Source of the DNA: Hyphomicrobiales bacterium
Lineage (GTDB): Bacteria; Pseudomonadota; Alphaproteobacteria; Rhizobiales; Beijerinckiaceae
Reading direction: 5' to 3'
NCBI GenBank assembly: GCA_930633495.1
Contig: CAKNFJ010000002.1
Coordinates: forward strand, 694,793 to 758,792
Length of the DNA stretch: 64,000 nt
The position numbers and the translations under genes were made by a program. The notes beneath the pieces were generated by a model that saw only the letters and a list, made by a program, of their open reading frames with translations, made no database searches and was not told where the DNA came from. Below are positions 45,971-54,768 of this stretch, one piece after another (position 1 is the first letter of the stretch; every line of letters starts with the position of its first letter).

Positions 45971-46588
45971 CAAGGAGGCGGCACGATAGTACGCCGAGAT
46001 ATATTACGAATTGAGCTTCTGGCGGATGGCCGCTTGACCGTGAAAGGTGAAGGCGGGGACATGGTCGCGGATGACGTTGTGATAGCAACTGGCGCTTTCT
46101 CGAAGCATTTCGCCGCTGCAATGGGGGATAGTATACCCCTCGACACCGAACGAGGATATCATCTCTATCTGTTAGACACCGATGCCCTCCCGACTTTGCC
46201 TATTACCGACGCTGAAGGTAAGTTTATAGTGACCCCCATGGCGGACGGCCTACGCCTAGCCGGAACGGTCGAATTTGCTGGCCTTTCCGCAGGCCCAAAC
46301 TGGCGAAGGGCAGATGCGCTTTTGTCGGGTGCCCAGAGGCTGCTTCCGCACCTTCGCCGGAATTTCGACATGTCCGCAATCAGACAGTGGATGGGTTTTC
46401 GTCCAAGCTTGCCCGATTCCATGCCAGTCATAGGTCGCTCTAAAAGGTCCCGGAATGTCTATTACGCCTTCGGTCACGGCCATATCGGCATGACGACGGC
46501 ACCAAAGACTGGGGAAATCGTCTCAGCGCTGATTTCCGGAAGGGCACCGAGTATCGACATTTCCCATTTTAGACCAGATCGCTTTTAA
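45971..46588 (+). pseudogene. 5'-truncated DadA-like FAD-dependent amino-acid oxidoreductase
   Basis: The frame is open from the transposon junction without a start codon: GGGTIVRRDILRIELLADGR, then DDVVIATGAFSKHFAAAMG, PLDTERGYHLYLLD, and at the end WMGFRPSLPDSMPVIGRS and AFGHGHIGMTTAPKTGEIV, the C-terminal blocks of D-amino-acid dehydrogenase/glycine-oxidase-type DAO proteins. The N-terminal FAD-binding GxGxxG part is missing, so it is not functional as is. An internal TTG at 46034 gives a partial frame. The break at the element's inner end shows that the cargo's left side was lost when the element inserted or rearranged. Confidence 0.85.
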
Positions 46589-46785
46589 CGCGGAACCTTG
46601 CTCTCTGTTGGTGTTCGCGCCCGATATAACTGGCAGCGCAGTGAACAAGAGATGGCGTAGCTACTATCGCTTGAGCGTTTTTACCACCCAGTTGATCACC
46701 ATCGCCGACAATCGCCAGTGGCTGTGATTTGCCCATTGGTGGCCACGAATTGCAACCGCGAGGATTGAGCAACGTGGCCTACGAT
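46589..46785. other. Convergent gap between DadA remnant and LysR gene
   Basis: About 197 bp with no gene or strong hairpin; base composition is more A/T-rich than the backbone. Nothing else is seen. Confidence 0.3.
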
Positions 46786-47679
46786 TTAGGCATGAGGGCT
46801 CATAAGGTCAAGAACAGCGGTCAGAAGGCGCCGTGCTGGAAGGCTACGGCCATTTTGAGCGGTCGAAACAACCATTACCTCGTAGTATATTGCAGGACGA
46901 AATTCACGAATGGTTACAAAGTCGCGATACAAACACGAGTGTGCTGCTATTGGCTCAACGATCGAAAGGCCCGCACCGCTGGCTACTAATCCCATTATAC
47001 CTGCGAAAAACTCACACTCGCAAACAATGTTGAGCTTGGGACCAGCCATGCTTATTCTGTTTAAGACCTTTGAATACGTCGGTTGCCAGGGAGTTAGTGA
47101 GATAAACGGATACTTCTGTATGTCCGCAGGAGTGAGATAGGACTTATCCTCGAGTTCATGACCGCGGGGCAGCACAGCTGCACATCTCAACCGATGAACA
47201 TTATTTAAGTTATGGTTTACATCGATCGGAGTTTCAGCGATCAATATATCTGCGTTCGGGGAATGAGTGAGGTCCCAGAGTAAATTGGACCCTTTGGTCG
47301 ATATGCGAAACCTAGTATTTGGATACTCCTGCCTGACGGTCGCAATTGCCTGTGGGAGCCAGCCCAGACTAGCAGCGGGGTGAGCATGCACAGTCACGAT
47401 ACTAGCGCTATCACTTGTCAAGTCAGTGAGCGTTTGATTCACAGAGGCAAGTCCGTTCATCGCAATGACGGCGTCTCCGTGCAGAACTCTTGCCTCCTCG
47501 GTAGGGCGTAACCGATTACCAGACCGAGTAAATAGCGCGATGCCAGCGTTCTTTTCGAGGCGAAATATAAGGTTACTTACTGCAGGTTGGCTTATTCCCA
47601 ATGATTCTGCAGCTTCGGACAATGTCCGGCATGACATCACCGCGATGAAAGCTTCAATCTGGCGAAAATCATTTATCAT
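46786..47679 (-). CDS. LysR-family transcriptional regulator
   Basis: The 297-aa protein has the N-terminal winged HTH (DFRQIEAFIAVMSCRTLSEAAESLGISQPAVSNLIFRLEKN, in parts) and the two-lobed periplasmic-binding-type effector domain from about residue 90 (IVTVHAHPAASLGWLPQ; FFAGIMGLVASGAGLSIVEP). It is divergent from the deacetylase-family gene across 185 bp with dyads, the classical LysR arrangement, so it probably controls that gene and perhaps the downstream aminotransferase. The inducer is unknown. Confidence 0.92.
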   Translation of the reverse strand: MINDFRQIEAFIAVMSCRTLSEAAESLGISQPAVSNLIFRLEKNAGIALFTRSGNRLRPTEEARVLHGDAVIAMNGLASVNQTLTDLTSDSASIVTVHAHPAASLGWLPQAIATVRQEYPNTRFRISTKGSNLLWDLTHSPNADILIAETPIDVNHNLNNVHRLRCAAVLPRGHELEDKSYLTPADIQKYPFISLTPWQPTYSKVLNRISMAGPKLNIVCECEFFAGIMGLVASGAGLSIVEPIAAHSCLYRDFVTIREFRPAIYYEVMVVSTAQNGRSLPARRLLTAVLDLMSPHA

Positions 47680-47680
47680 T

Positions 47681-47716
47681 ATAACCTCATGTTATGATAT
47701 ATGGGGAATCCCATAT
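47681..47716. promoter_or_regulatory. LysR-type operator dyads in the divergent region
   Basis: ATAAC-CTCAT-GTTAT (47681-47695) is a dyad with the T-N11-A form of LysR sites, 2 nt upstream of the LysR start, as expected for autoregulation. Next to it, ATATGGG-GAAT-CCCATAT (47699-47716) is a 7-bp perfect dyad. The two are one and a half turns apart and would suit recognition and activation sites. Confidence 0.6.
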
Positions 47717-47864
47717 TGAAGCGATATTTGACCGATGCGCGCTAGTGATGCATTGTGATTTCGTCGCCCGGTTCCCTAGCAACCCCGGCTCGTTAACAAT
47801 GATAACATTGGGATATCGGACGGCAAGGCCCCTATACCCCAAGACTTCCCGAAAGGACTGCATA

Positions 47865-48860
47865 ATGCTTGAGGTCGGAGTTTTGCTGACCATGGACGTG
47901 GAGCCGACGACGGCAACCACTCATTCCTCGGCCACAGGGCCGGCCGATTGGGATTTCGGCGAACTTGCGGTCCGGGGATACTGGGACCGCGGAATGCAGC
48001 GCGGCTACCCTGTGACATTCTTCGTGCACCCCGAGGCCGCGGTGGCGCAGGCTGACTTATTTCGCTCACTGCGTGACAAGGGCGCGTGCCTTGGGCTCCA
48101 TATGCATCCTTGGAAATATTCCCTGTGGAGGTTCGCAGGCGAGCGGTTTCTGGCTCACTTTGGGTGTTTGAGCGAGAACGAACAACGTGAGCTGCTTTCT
48201 GACGCGTCTTCTGTCTGGACCGAAGCGATCGGATCACAGCCGCTGTATTTTCGGCCAGGCACGTTTTCGGCTAATGACGCAATCTTTCGTGTCTTGCAGG
48301 AACTGGGCTACGAAGGGGGTTCGTGTTCGGCGCCGGGCCGGGAGATGCCGGAGATGCGGGCTATCTGGTGTGGTGCGGAACCGGACCCGCATCGTGCGCA
48401 CGACCAGTTTCGGTCTGTCCGAGGCGAACTAGATTTCGTAAACGTTCCACTTGCGATGGATTTCTCCAAGCTGCTAACGGGTCGCAATGGTCGAAAGATG
48501 TATGCTGATCTGCGCCCCGATATTGATTGGCCCGAACAATATGGAGTGGAGTGGAAGTCGATTGCATCAAACATCCTTCGACAAATAAAGGAACGTGGCC
48601 CGTGCGCGCCGATCGTTAGTGTCATAACTCATAACCAGTATGATTACACTAATTCCGCCGATCCAGCGACGGTCCGACTCGCCCTTATGCTCGACGCTCT
48701 AGCTCAGGCTGCTGAAGAAGAGGAGGTTCGTCTTGTTGGCCGAACGCTAGAAGAAATGGTGTCGATCGTTCGGAAGTCACCAATTAGGCAGGATCCGTTT
48801 GTCTGTGAGGGCGCTATCTTCGAGCTTACTGGAGAAGCTGCTACGATGAGGCGTGGCTGA
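47865..48860 (+). CDS. Polysaccharide deacetylase-family (NodB/PuuE-like) hydrolase
   Basis: The start at 47865 has GAAAGG about 8 nt upstream. Landmarks of the NodB-homology barrel are LLTMDVEP (catalytic Asp strand), VTFFVHPEAA, LGLHMHPWKYS (metal-binding His-x-x-x-His-like) and YFRPGTFSAND (RPG motif). The family deacetylates sugars but also hydrolyses amides in small-molecule catabolism, as in allantoinase PuuE. Next to a LysR gene, an aminotransferase and an aldehyde dehydrogenase, a role in releasing an amine from an N-acyl or cyclic amide substrate is the more likely. The 331-aa length is normal. Substrate unknown. Confidence 0.8.
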   Translation: MLEVGVLLTMDVEPTTATTHSSATGPADWDFGELAVRGYWDRGMQRGYPVTFFVHPEAAVAQADLFRSLRDKGACLGLHMHPWKYSLWRFAGERFLAHFGCLSENEQRELLSDASSVWTEAIGSQPLYFRPGTFSANDAIFRVLQELGYEGGSCSAPGREMPEMRAIWCGAEPDPHRAHDQFRSVRGELDFVNVPLAMDFSKLLTGRNGRKMYADLRPDIDWPEQYGVEWKSIASNILRQIKERGPCAPIVSVITHNQYDYTNSADPATVRLALMLDALAQAAEEEEVRLVGRTLEEMVSIVRKSPIRQDPFVCEGAIFELTGEAATMRRG

Positions 48861-49651
48861 CGAGAGAGGTGAAAAGACATTCAATCAGAGTGCTCGGCGC
48901 GGCGCCAGCTTCCCGAGCAGTCAGCCGCAAGGCCCCGGCTATGCTGCGACGCGTAAGGGCTCATTGGCAGCGAAGCATGTTGTGCCATCTTCCACCCGCT
49001 TCTGCGGGGACCCTACCGATTATATGCTGCCGTCGGTGAAGAACTAGCTGGCAAATTGCGCCGCGACTGGGTGGATGCAGGGCGGGCGCTGATAGTGCCT
49101 TGGGACGACGCGGGTTTCTCTCGAATGACATCGCACCCTGCCGTCAACTCTGATAGGCCGAGGCGGCGGGGGGCGGAAGAGTATCCAACCGAAGCACCGC
49201 GATGATGCCATTTTGGGGGGAATGGCAACCGCCGACGGGCCCGCGTCTAGCGCACCGCGTATACCCCAGACTCACCTGTCCCAGGGTGCTGGCCGAAGGG
49301 CATCCACCGCGAAGTTTCTTTGGGGAGATGTCTGGCTTCATAATCCGGCATTATAGAAGCGTTGGAAGCAATAATCTGTGAAAATGTAATTTGATGGCCT
49401 CTATTGCAAACACAAAAACTGCCGTCTAATGATGATGTCAGCGTGCATCAAAGCGGAGGTAAAGCAGTATTCTGCGTTGTCATGAGAAAAATATTGTGCT
49501 GTAACTGCGTTGCTGTGCGCGGTGCCGCCGATATGATGCTCATGAGAAACGCCTAGGTCTGCTGATGTTGATCCCCGTCCACATCAACATCTCTGCGCGA
49601 CGCTCCCCGTGTAAAATTGGCAATCCGCTTCATTCAAGGCCGAGGACCTAA
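48861..49651. other. 790-bp intergenic stretch without a convincing gene
   Basis: Short frames here lack family features, codon bias or ribosome sites. The first half (48870-49340) is G/C-rich with many in-frame stops in all frames of useful length, so it may be a decayed gene. The second half (49340-49640) is A/T-rich and probably holds the promoter of the aminotransferase operon. No clear transposon ends were found. Confidence 0.4.
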
Positions 49652-51034
49652 ATGTCATCACTTAGCAACTCTCTCGATCAGACCGACCGCGCGCTGCTCA
49701 TCCACCCCTATTCAAATCTTGTCGCGCATGAACAAGCGGGACCGCTCATCATATCCCGAGGGGATGGCGTCCGAGTCTATGACGTTGGCGGAAAGGAATA
49801 TATCGAGGGGCTTGGCGGTCTATGGAGCGCATCGCTCGGCTTTAGCGAACGTGAAATCGCCGAGGCTGTGTATGAACAAATGGTTCAATTGCCGTTTTAT
49901 CATGGCTTTCATTCCAAATCGACTCCATCTCTAATAAAGCTCGCGCACCACCTTGCAGAGATCTCCCCCATCCCAGACGCGAAGTTCTTTTTCGCAAACT
50001 CCGGGTCTGAGATAAATGACACGGTAATAAAGTGCATTTGGTATGCAAATAATGTGGCTGGTTACCCGGCCAAGAAAAAAATCATCACCAGGAATCGTAG
50101 TTATCATGGAGTAACCATTGCAACCGCCAGTATGACCGGGCTGGCAGCCAATCATTCTGATTTCGACCTTCCGATCGATAGGTTCCTTAAAGTCATGTGC
50201 CCTGACTTCTACCGAGAAGGTCTGGAGGGAGAAAGCGAAGAGCAGTTCAGCGATCGTTGTGTCGCCGAAGTGCGCGACCTGATTGAGCGCGAGGGTGCGG
50301 ACACAATAGCGGCGTTTGTTGCGGATCCGGTCATAGCGGGTGGAGGAGTGCTCCCGCCTCCAAAGGGGTACTTTGAAAAGCTTCAGCCTCTTCTCAAGGA
50401 GAATAAAATTCTTTTTGTTGCAGACGAGGTCATCTGCGGGTTTGGCCGCACCGGCAACATGTTTGCTACCGAAACTTACAACCTGCGTCCTGACATTGTC
50501 ACTGTGGCCAAAGCTCTAACCGCGTCTTATATCCCAATGTCAGCGGCAATGATCGCCCCTAGCGTGTGGCAGCCGATCGTTGAGGGAAGTAGAAAGCACT
50601 CTGTATTCGCTCACGGCTACACTTACTCCGGACATCCAGTGGCCGCTGCAGCTGCACTGAAAACGCTGGAGATTATGGAAAAACGCAATATTATTGGCCA
50701 TGTTAAAACCGTGGCAAAGGTTTTTGCTAGCCGGCTGGAAAGTTATCGTGGGCACCCGCTTGTAGGCGACGTTAGGCACGTCGGTTTGATCGGCGGCATC
50801 GAACTGGTATCCAATAAGGCTACCAAGGCACCGTTCCCAGTTGAAGTCGGGACAGGGGCGCATTGCTTGCGGGCTGCACACAAACACGGTGTGATTCTGA
50901 GGTCGATCGGAGATATCGTTGCTTTTTGCCCGCCCCTGATTATTAGCGAGGACGAGGTAGATGAGATGTTTTCGCGTTTTGACCGGGCTCTCGACGACAC
51001 GCACGCCATGCTAAAAGGCAAGGAGCTAGCATGA
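49652..51034 (+). CDS. Class III (omega) aminotransferase
   Basis: The 460-aa PLP enzyme starts at 49652 after GAGGACC. Landmarks: GGLWSASLGFSEREIAEA, FFANSGSEINDTVIKCIWYAN, the small-domain SYHGVTIATASMTGL, VADEVICGFGRTGNMFAT and the Schiff-base Lys in VTVAKALTASYIPMSA, then YSGHPVAAAAALKTLEI. This is the subgroup that includes taurine:pyruvate, beta-alanine:pyruvate and putrescine/GABA transaminases; the amine cannot be fixed by eye. It overlaps the aldehyde dehydrogenase by 4 nt, so the pair would turn a primary amine into an aldehyde and then an acid. Confidence 0.92.
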   Translation: MSSLSNSLDQTDRALLIHPYSNLVAHEQAGPLIISRGDGVRVYDVGGKEYIEGLGGLWSASLGFSEREIAEAVYEQMVQLPFYHGFHSKSTPSLIKLAHHLAEISPIPDAKFFFANSGSEINDTVIKCIWYANNVAGYPAKKKIITRNRSYHGVTIATASMTGLAANHSDFDLPIDRFLKVMCPDFYREGLEGESEEQFSDRCVAEVRDLIEREGADTIAAFVADPVIAGGGVLPPPKGYFEKLQPLLKENKILFVADEVICGFGRTGNMFATETYNLRPDIVTVAKALTASYIPMSAAMIAPSVWQPIVEGSRKHSVFAHGYTYSGHPVAAAAALKTLEIMEKRNIIGHVKTVAKVFASRLESYRGHPLVGDVRHVGLIGGIELVSNKATKAPFPVEVGTGAHCLRAAHKHGVILRSIGDIVAFCPPLIISEDEVDEMFSRFDRALDDTHAMLKGKELA

Positions 51035-52476
51035 GCGCCTATCGAGAGCTGGCTCTTTTTATCAACGGCGAGTGGGAGGTGTCGACATCAGGCTCGCTGC
51101 TCCCAGTTGTAAATCCCGCAACGGGCGAGGCCATAGGCTCGTTGCCTGTGGCGACCATCGAGCAAATAGACAGTGCAGTCAAATCGGCCAGCCGCGCGTT
51201 CGCTGAATGGAGGCGGGCCCCTGCGACAGAACGTCGGAATGTTTTACGGCGCGCCGCGGAGATCTTGAGGGAAAAGGCGGAGACCGTAGCTTACCGCCTT
51301 ACACTTGAGCAGGGTAAGCCAGTTGCGCAGGCTAGGCTCGAGGTTACAAGGGTCTGCGATATATTTGAATATTACGCAGAGGAAGCCACTCGGCTTTGTG
51401 AGCGAAGCTTTCCTGCCCGGCCGGACGGTATACAGCATCAGTTGGTGCCGGAGCCCGTAGGCGTGATTGCAGCCTTTACAGCCTGGAACTTCCCGTTGGT
51501 TTTGGCTGGGCGCAAACTGGCGATGGCGTTGGCTGCCGGGTGTTCGGTGGTGTTGAAGGCATCCGAAGAAACACCAGCGTCAGCAATGGCGTTAGTTGAG
51601 GCACTCGATGATGCTGGCTTACCCAAGGGCGTAGTAAACTTACTGTTTGGCCGGCCTGCGGAGATTGCGGAGAGGCTGATTGGTGCTCCTGAAGTTCGTA
51701 AGATAAGTCTCACAGGGTCCATACGCGTTGGCAAGCAGATCGCTGAAAATGCAGGACGGTACCTAAAGCCGTGCAGTCTCGAATTGGGCGGGCACTGCCC
51801 CGTACTGATATTCCCCGATGTGGACATAGAAGATACCGTTGATAAGTTGGTTTCAGCAAAGTTCGCAAACGCGGGTCAGATTTGTACATCGCCAAGCCGC
51901 TTTATGATCCACGCAGATATCTATGATCGATTTGTGGACGTGTTCTTGCGTCGCACAGAGCAGCTTCAACTTGGCAATGGTATCGATTGCGTAACTCAGG
52001 TCGGTCCACTCGCCAATGAAAGGGGGTTGAGGTCGATTGAAGAGTACGTCGACAGCGCTCGGAGGGCGGGCGCACGTATACTCTGTGGTGGCGCGAAGGC
52101 AGATCGCCCGGGATATTTCTATCGCCCCACCGTGATGGTAGATTTGCCAAGCGATGCTCGAGTGATGCAGGAAGAATATTTTGGCCCATTGGCTCCGATG
52201 GTACGCTTCAAGCATGAAGATGAAGCTGTAAAACTCGCAAATTCGTTGCCATATGGCTTGGCGGCTTACGTATTCACGCGTGATGAGGTCCGATCGAAGC
52301 GGTTAGTGCAGAGTATCGAAGCCGGCGGTGTTTTCATCAATACTGCTGTGACACTATCAGAGTATACGCCATTTTGCGGCGTGAAAGAGAGTGGATATGG
52401 ATACGAGGGTGGGCGTGAAGGGCTTGAAACCTTCGTGCATTACAAGCTGGTAAACCGCGTTACCTGTGACGGCTAA
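51031..52476 (+). CDS. NAD(P)-dependent aldehyde dehydrogenase, succinate-semialdehyde type
   Basis: The 481-aa protein has the Rossmann blocks GVIAAFTAWNFPLVLAGRK and SVVLKASEETPASAMAL, the Glu motif SLELGGHCPVLIF, and the Cys motif FANAGQICTSPSRFMI, then EEYFGPLAPM. SSADH/GabD-like numbering and length fit. It probably oxidises the semialdehyde made by the preceding transaminase. The ATGA overlap means translational coupling. A hairpin 14 bp downstream may end the transcript before the bhc genes. Confidence 0.92.
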   Translation: MSAYRELALFINGEWEVSTSGSLLPVVNPATGEAIGSLPVATIEQIDSAVKSASRAFAEWRRAPATERRNVLRRAAEILREKAETVAYRLTLEQGKPVAQARLEVTRVCDIFEYYAEEATRLCERSFPARPDGIQHQLVPEPVGVIAAFTAWNFPLVLAGRKLAMALAAGCSVVLKASEETPASAMALVEALDDAGLPKGVVNLLFGRPAEIAERLIGAPEVRKISLTGSIRVGKQIAENAGRYLKPCSLELGGHCPVLIFPDVDIEDTVDKLVSAKFANAGQICTSPSRFMIHADIYDRFVDVFLRRTEQLQLGNGIDCVTQVGPLANERGLRSIEEYVDSARRAGARILCGGAKADRPGYFYRPTVMVDLPSDARVMQEEYFGPLAPMVRFKHEDEAVKLANSLPYGLAAYVFTRDEVRSKRLVQSIEAGGVFINTAVTLSEYTPFCGVKESGYGYEGGREGLETFVHYKLVNRVTCDG

Positions 52477-52489
52477 CAAAGGCGAAAGA

Positions 52490-52519
52490 GCGACCCTCGA
52501 CATGGATTTCGAGGGTCGC
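52490..52519 (+). terminator. Hairpin between the aldehyde dehydrogenase and bhcB-like genes
   Basis: An 11-bp perfect stem (GCGACCCTCGA at 52490-52500 with TCGAGGGTCGC at 52509-52519) has an 8-nt loop but no T-tract. It may be a terminator or an RNA-stabilising hairpin. The genes on each side differ in base composition, so it may also mark a join. Confidence 0.55.
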
Positions 52520-52612
52520 GATGTAGTGGCGATCTAGAATGCTTGGCCATGGCCATCCCCGTCACACGTCGGTCCTTGTTCCTCCCCACAGCTGTCTAAG
52601 ATCTGGAAGAAG

Positions 52613-53572
52613 ATGGAGCTACCCATGGCCATTCCTGGTTGGGAAGATGTGCTTGCGGCACACGAGCGCATCAATCCCTACGTTCTCCGCACCCCGGTCT
52701 TAGCTTCACCGCTCTTGGACAAGCTCGCAGGGGCTGAGCTTTTTTTCAAATGCGAGGCCCTTCAGCGGGCGGGCGCATTCAAAGCTCGCGGAGCTGTAAA
52801 TGCAGTCTTCGCCTTACCCGTTAGTCAGCTTGCGAATGGTGTCGCAACGCACTCATCCGGCAACCACGGCACTTGCCTCTCCTACGCAGCCAACCGGAGA
52901 GGTATGCCCTGCACCGTGGTCATGCCGAGAACCGCCCCGCAAGCAAAGAAGGACGCGGTCCGGGCGTTTGGCGGGAAGGTCGTCGAGTGCGAGCCGTCCA
53001 CCTCGTCAAGAGAGGCGGTCTTTGCCGAGGTGGTAGCCGCGTCTGGGGCCGAGTTCGTGCATCCATATAACGACGCACGTGTGATCGCCGGCCAGGCCAC
53101 CTGCTCCCGGGAACTGATTGAGCAGGTCGATGGTCTGGTGGCGGTGGTTGCCCCGATCGGCGGCGGCGGCATGGTTTCGGGTACCTGCCTCACCCTGTCC
53201 AATCTGTCACCGAAAGTTCGCGTCTATGCCGCCGAGCCCGAACAGGCGGACGATGCATATAGAAGCTTCAAAGCCGGCTACATAATCGCCGACGACGCGC
53301 CGACCACGATCGCTGATGGTCTCAAGGTGCCGCTGAAGGATCTCACCTGGCACTTCGTTCAAAGGTACGTCACGGATGTGCTGACCGTGTCTGAGGCGGA
53401 GATCATCGATGCGATGGGGCTGATCTGGAAACACCTGAAGGTAACGGCCGAGCCCTCCAGCGCCGTAGCGTTGGCTACCGTTCTGAAAAACAGAGATATT
53501 TTCGCCGGACAGCGGGTGGGCGTCATCCTGACGGGCGGGAATGTCAACCTCGACAAACTGCCATGGCAATGA
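52613..53572 (+). CDS. bhcB: Beta-hydroxyaspartate dehydratase (BhcB-like), threonine dehydratase family
   Basis: Fold-type II PLP enzyme, 319 aa. The Schiff-base Lys is in AGAFKARGAVNA (Lys57), phosphate-binding loops are SSGNHG and IGGGGMVSG, and the C-terminus has LTGGNVNLDKLP. BhcB removes ammonia from beta-hydroxyaspartate to give iminosuccinate. The call rests on the order B-C-D with the next two genes, which matches the beta-hydroxyaspartate cycle operon of Paracoccus. The ectoine-pathway EutB is the main alternative, but no ectoine genes follow. The ATG at 52625, with GGAG 7 nt upstream, may be the true start. Confidence 0.85.
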   Translation: MELPMAIPGWEDVLAAHERINPYVLRTPVLASPLLDKLAGAELFFKCEALQRAGAFKARGAVNAVFALPVSQLANGVATHSSGNHGTCLSYAANRRGMPCTVVMPRTAPQAKKDAVRAFGGKVVECEPSTSSREAVFAEVVAASGAEFVHPYNDARVIAGQATCSRELIEQVDGLVAVVAPIGGGGMVSGTCLTLSNLSPKVRVYAAEPEQADDAYRSFKAGYIIADDAPTTIADGLKVPLKDLTWHFVQRYVTDVLTVSEAEIIDAMGLIWKHLKVTAEPSSAVALATVLKNRDIFAGQRVGVILTGGNVNLDKLPWQ

Positions 53573-53585
53573 CGGAGTGACACAA

Positions 53586-54749
53586 ATGGTCGACGATATC
53601 CGGTTCGCTGGTCTTGAAGTTGGATACGATGTCCCGGCGCTGCCTGGGATGAGCTACGAGGACATTCAGACTCCTTGCTTGATCCTGGATCTGGACGCGC
53701 TCGAGCGGAACATCCGGAAAATGGGCGACTACGCGAAGACGCACAACATGCGCCACCGGGCGCACGGCAAGATGCACAAGTCTGTCGATGTCCTGAGGCT
53801 GCAGCAGGAGCTGGGCGGGGCGGTGGGCGTATGCTGCCAGAAGGTGTCAGAGGCGGAGGTGTTTGCCCGTAGCGGCATCAAGGACATTCTGGTTTCCAAC
53901 CAAGTGCGCGATCTGGCTAAGATCAATCGTTTGGCGACCCTGCCAAAACTGGGTTCGCGGATAATCGTCTGCGTTGACGACGTGGCCAACGTCCATGACC
54001 TCTCGGCAGCAGCGGTGAGGCATGGAACAACGATCGAATGCTTCGTCGAGGTGGACTGCGGTGCTGGGCGGTGCGGCATCACCACTGCCTCCGCCGCGGT
54101 GGAGATTGCCAAGGCGATCGATGCAGCTCTGGGCCTAAAGTTTACCGGGCTGCAGGCTTACCAAGGCGCGATGCAGCACATGGAGGGCTATGAGGACCGC
54201 AAAGGCAAGCTGGATATCGCAATAGCGCTCGTGAGGGAGGTCGTCTCGGCGCTTGAGGGCGAAGGGCTAAAGCCGGAACTCGTCAGCGGAGGCGGCACCG
54301 GTAGCTACTATTTCGAGAGCAATTCCGGGGTGTACAACGAGCTGCAGTGCGGCAGCTACGCGTTCATGGACGCTGACTATGGCCGCATCCAAAACAAAAG
54401 CGGGGCCCGCATAGACAGCGCCGAATGGGAAAACGCCCTGTTCATCCTGACCAGTGTGATGAGCCACGCCAAGTCGAATAAGGCGATCTGCGATGCTGGA
54501 CTGAAAGCGCAGTCGGTCGACTCTGGGCTTCCGTTCATATTCGGCCGCGAAGACGTGAAGTACGTGAAGTGCTCAGACGAGCATGGTGTCATCGATGACC
54601 CCGATGGCGTGCTCAAAATCAATGAGAAGCTTCGCCTGGTTCCGGGGCATTGCGACCCGACCTGCAACGTGCACGACTGGTATGTCGGAGTTCGAAACGG
54701 CAAGGTCGAGGCATTGTGGCCAGTCTCCGCCCGCGGCAAGGCATTCTGA
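53586..54749 (+). CDS. bhcC: Beta-hydroxyaspartate aldolase (BhcC-like), D-threonine aldolase family
   Basis: A 387-aa fold-type III PLP/metal enzyme. The start at 53586 follows GGAGTG. It opens with YEDIQTPCLILDLDALERN; PLP Lys is in RAHGKMHKS; later blocks are FVEVDCGAGRCGI, ELVSGGGTGSYYFES, and the metal site PGHCDPTCNVHDWYVG near the end. The enzyme joins glycine and glyoxylate into beta-hydroxyaspartate (or cleaves it). The 3-hydroxy-D-aspartate aldolase of Paracoccus has the same domain and ending. It lies 13 bp after bhcB. Confidence 0.9.
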   Translation: MVDDIRFAGLEVGYDVPALPGMSYEDIQTPCLILDLDALERNIRKMGDYAKTHNMRHRAHGKMHKSVDVLRLQQELGGAVGVCCQKVSEAEVFARSGIKDILVSNQVRDLAKINRLATLPKLGSRIIVCVDDVANVHDLSAAAVRHGTTIECFVEVDCGAGRCGITTASAAVEIAKAIDAALGLKFTGLQAYQGAMQHMEGYEDRKGKLDIAIALVREVVSALEGEGLKPELVSGGGTGSYYFESNSGVYNELQCGSYAFMDADYGRIQNKSGARIDSAEWENALFILTSVMSHAKSNKAICDAGLKAQSVDSGLPFIFGREDVKYVKCSDEHGVIDDPDGVLKINEKLRLVPGHCDPTCNVHDWYVGVRNGKVEALWPVSARGKAF

Positions 54750-54768
54750 ACACGGCTGGGGGCTTCGG

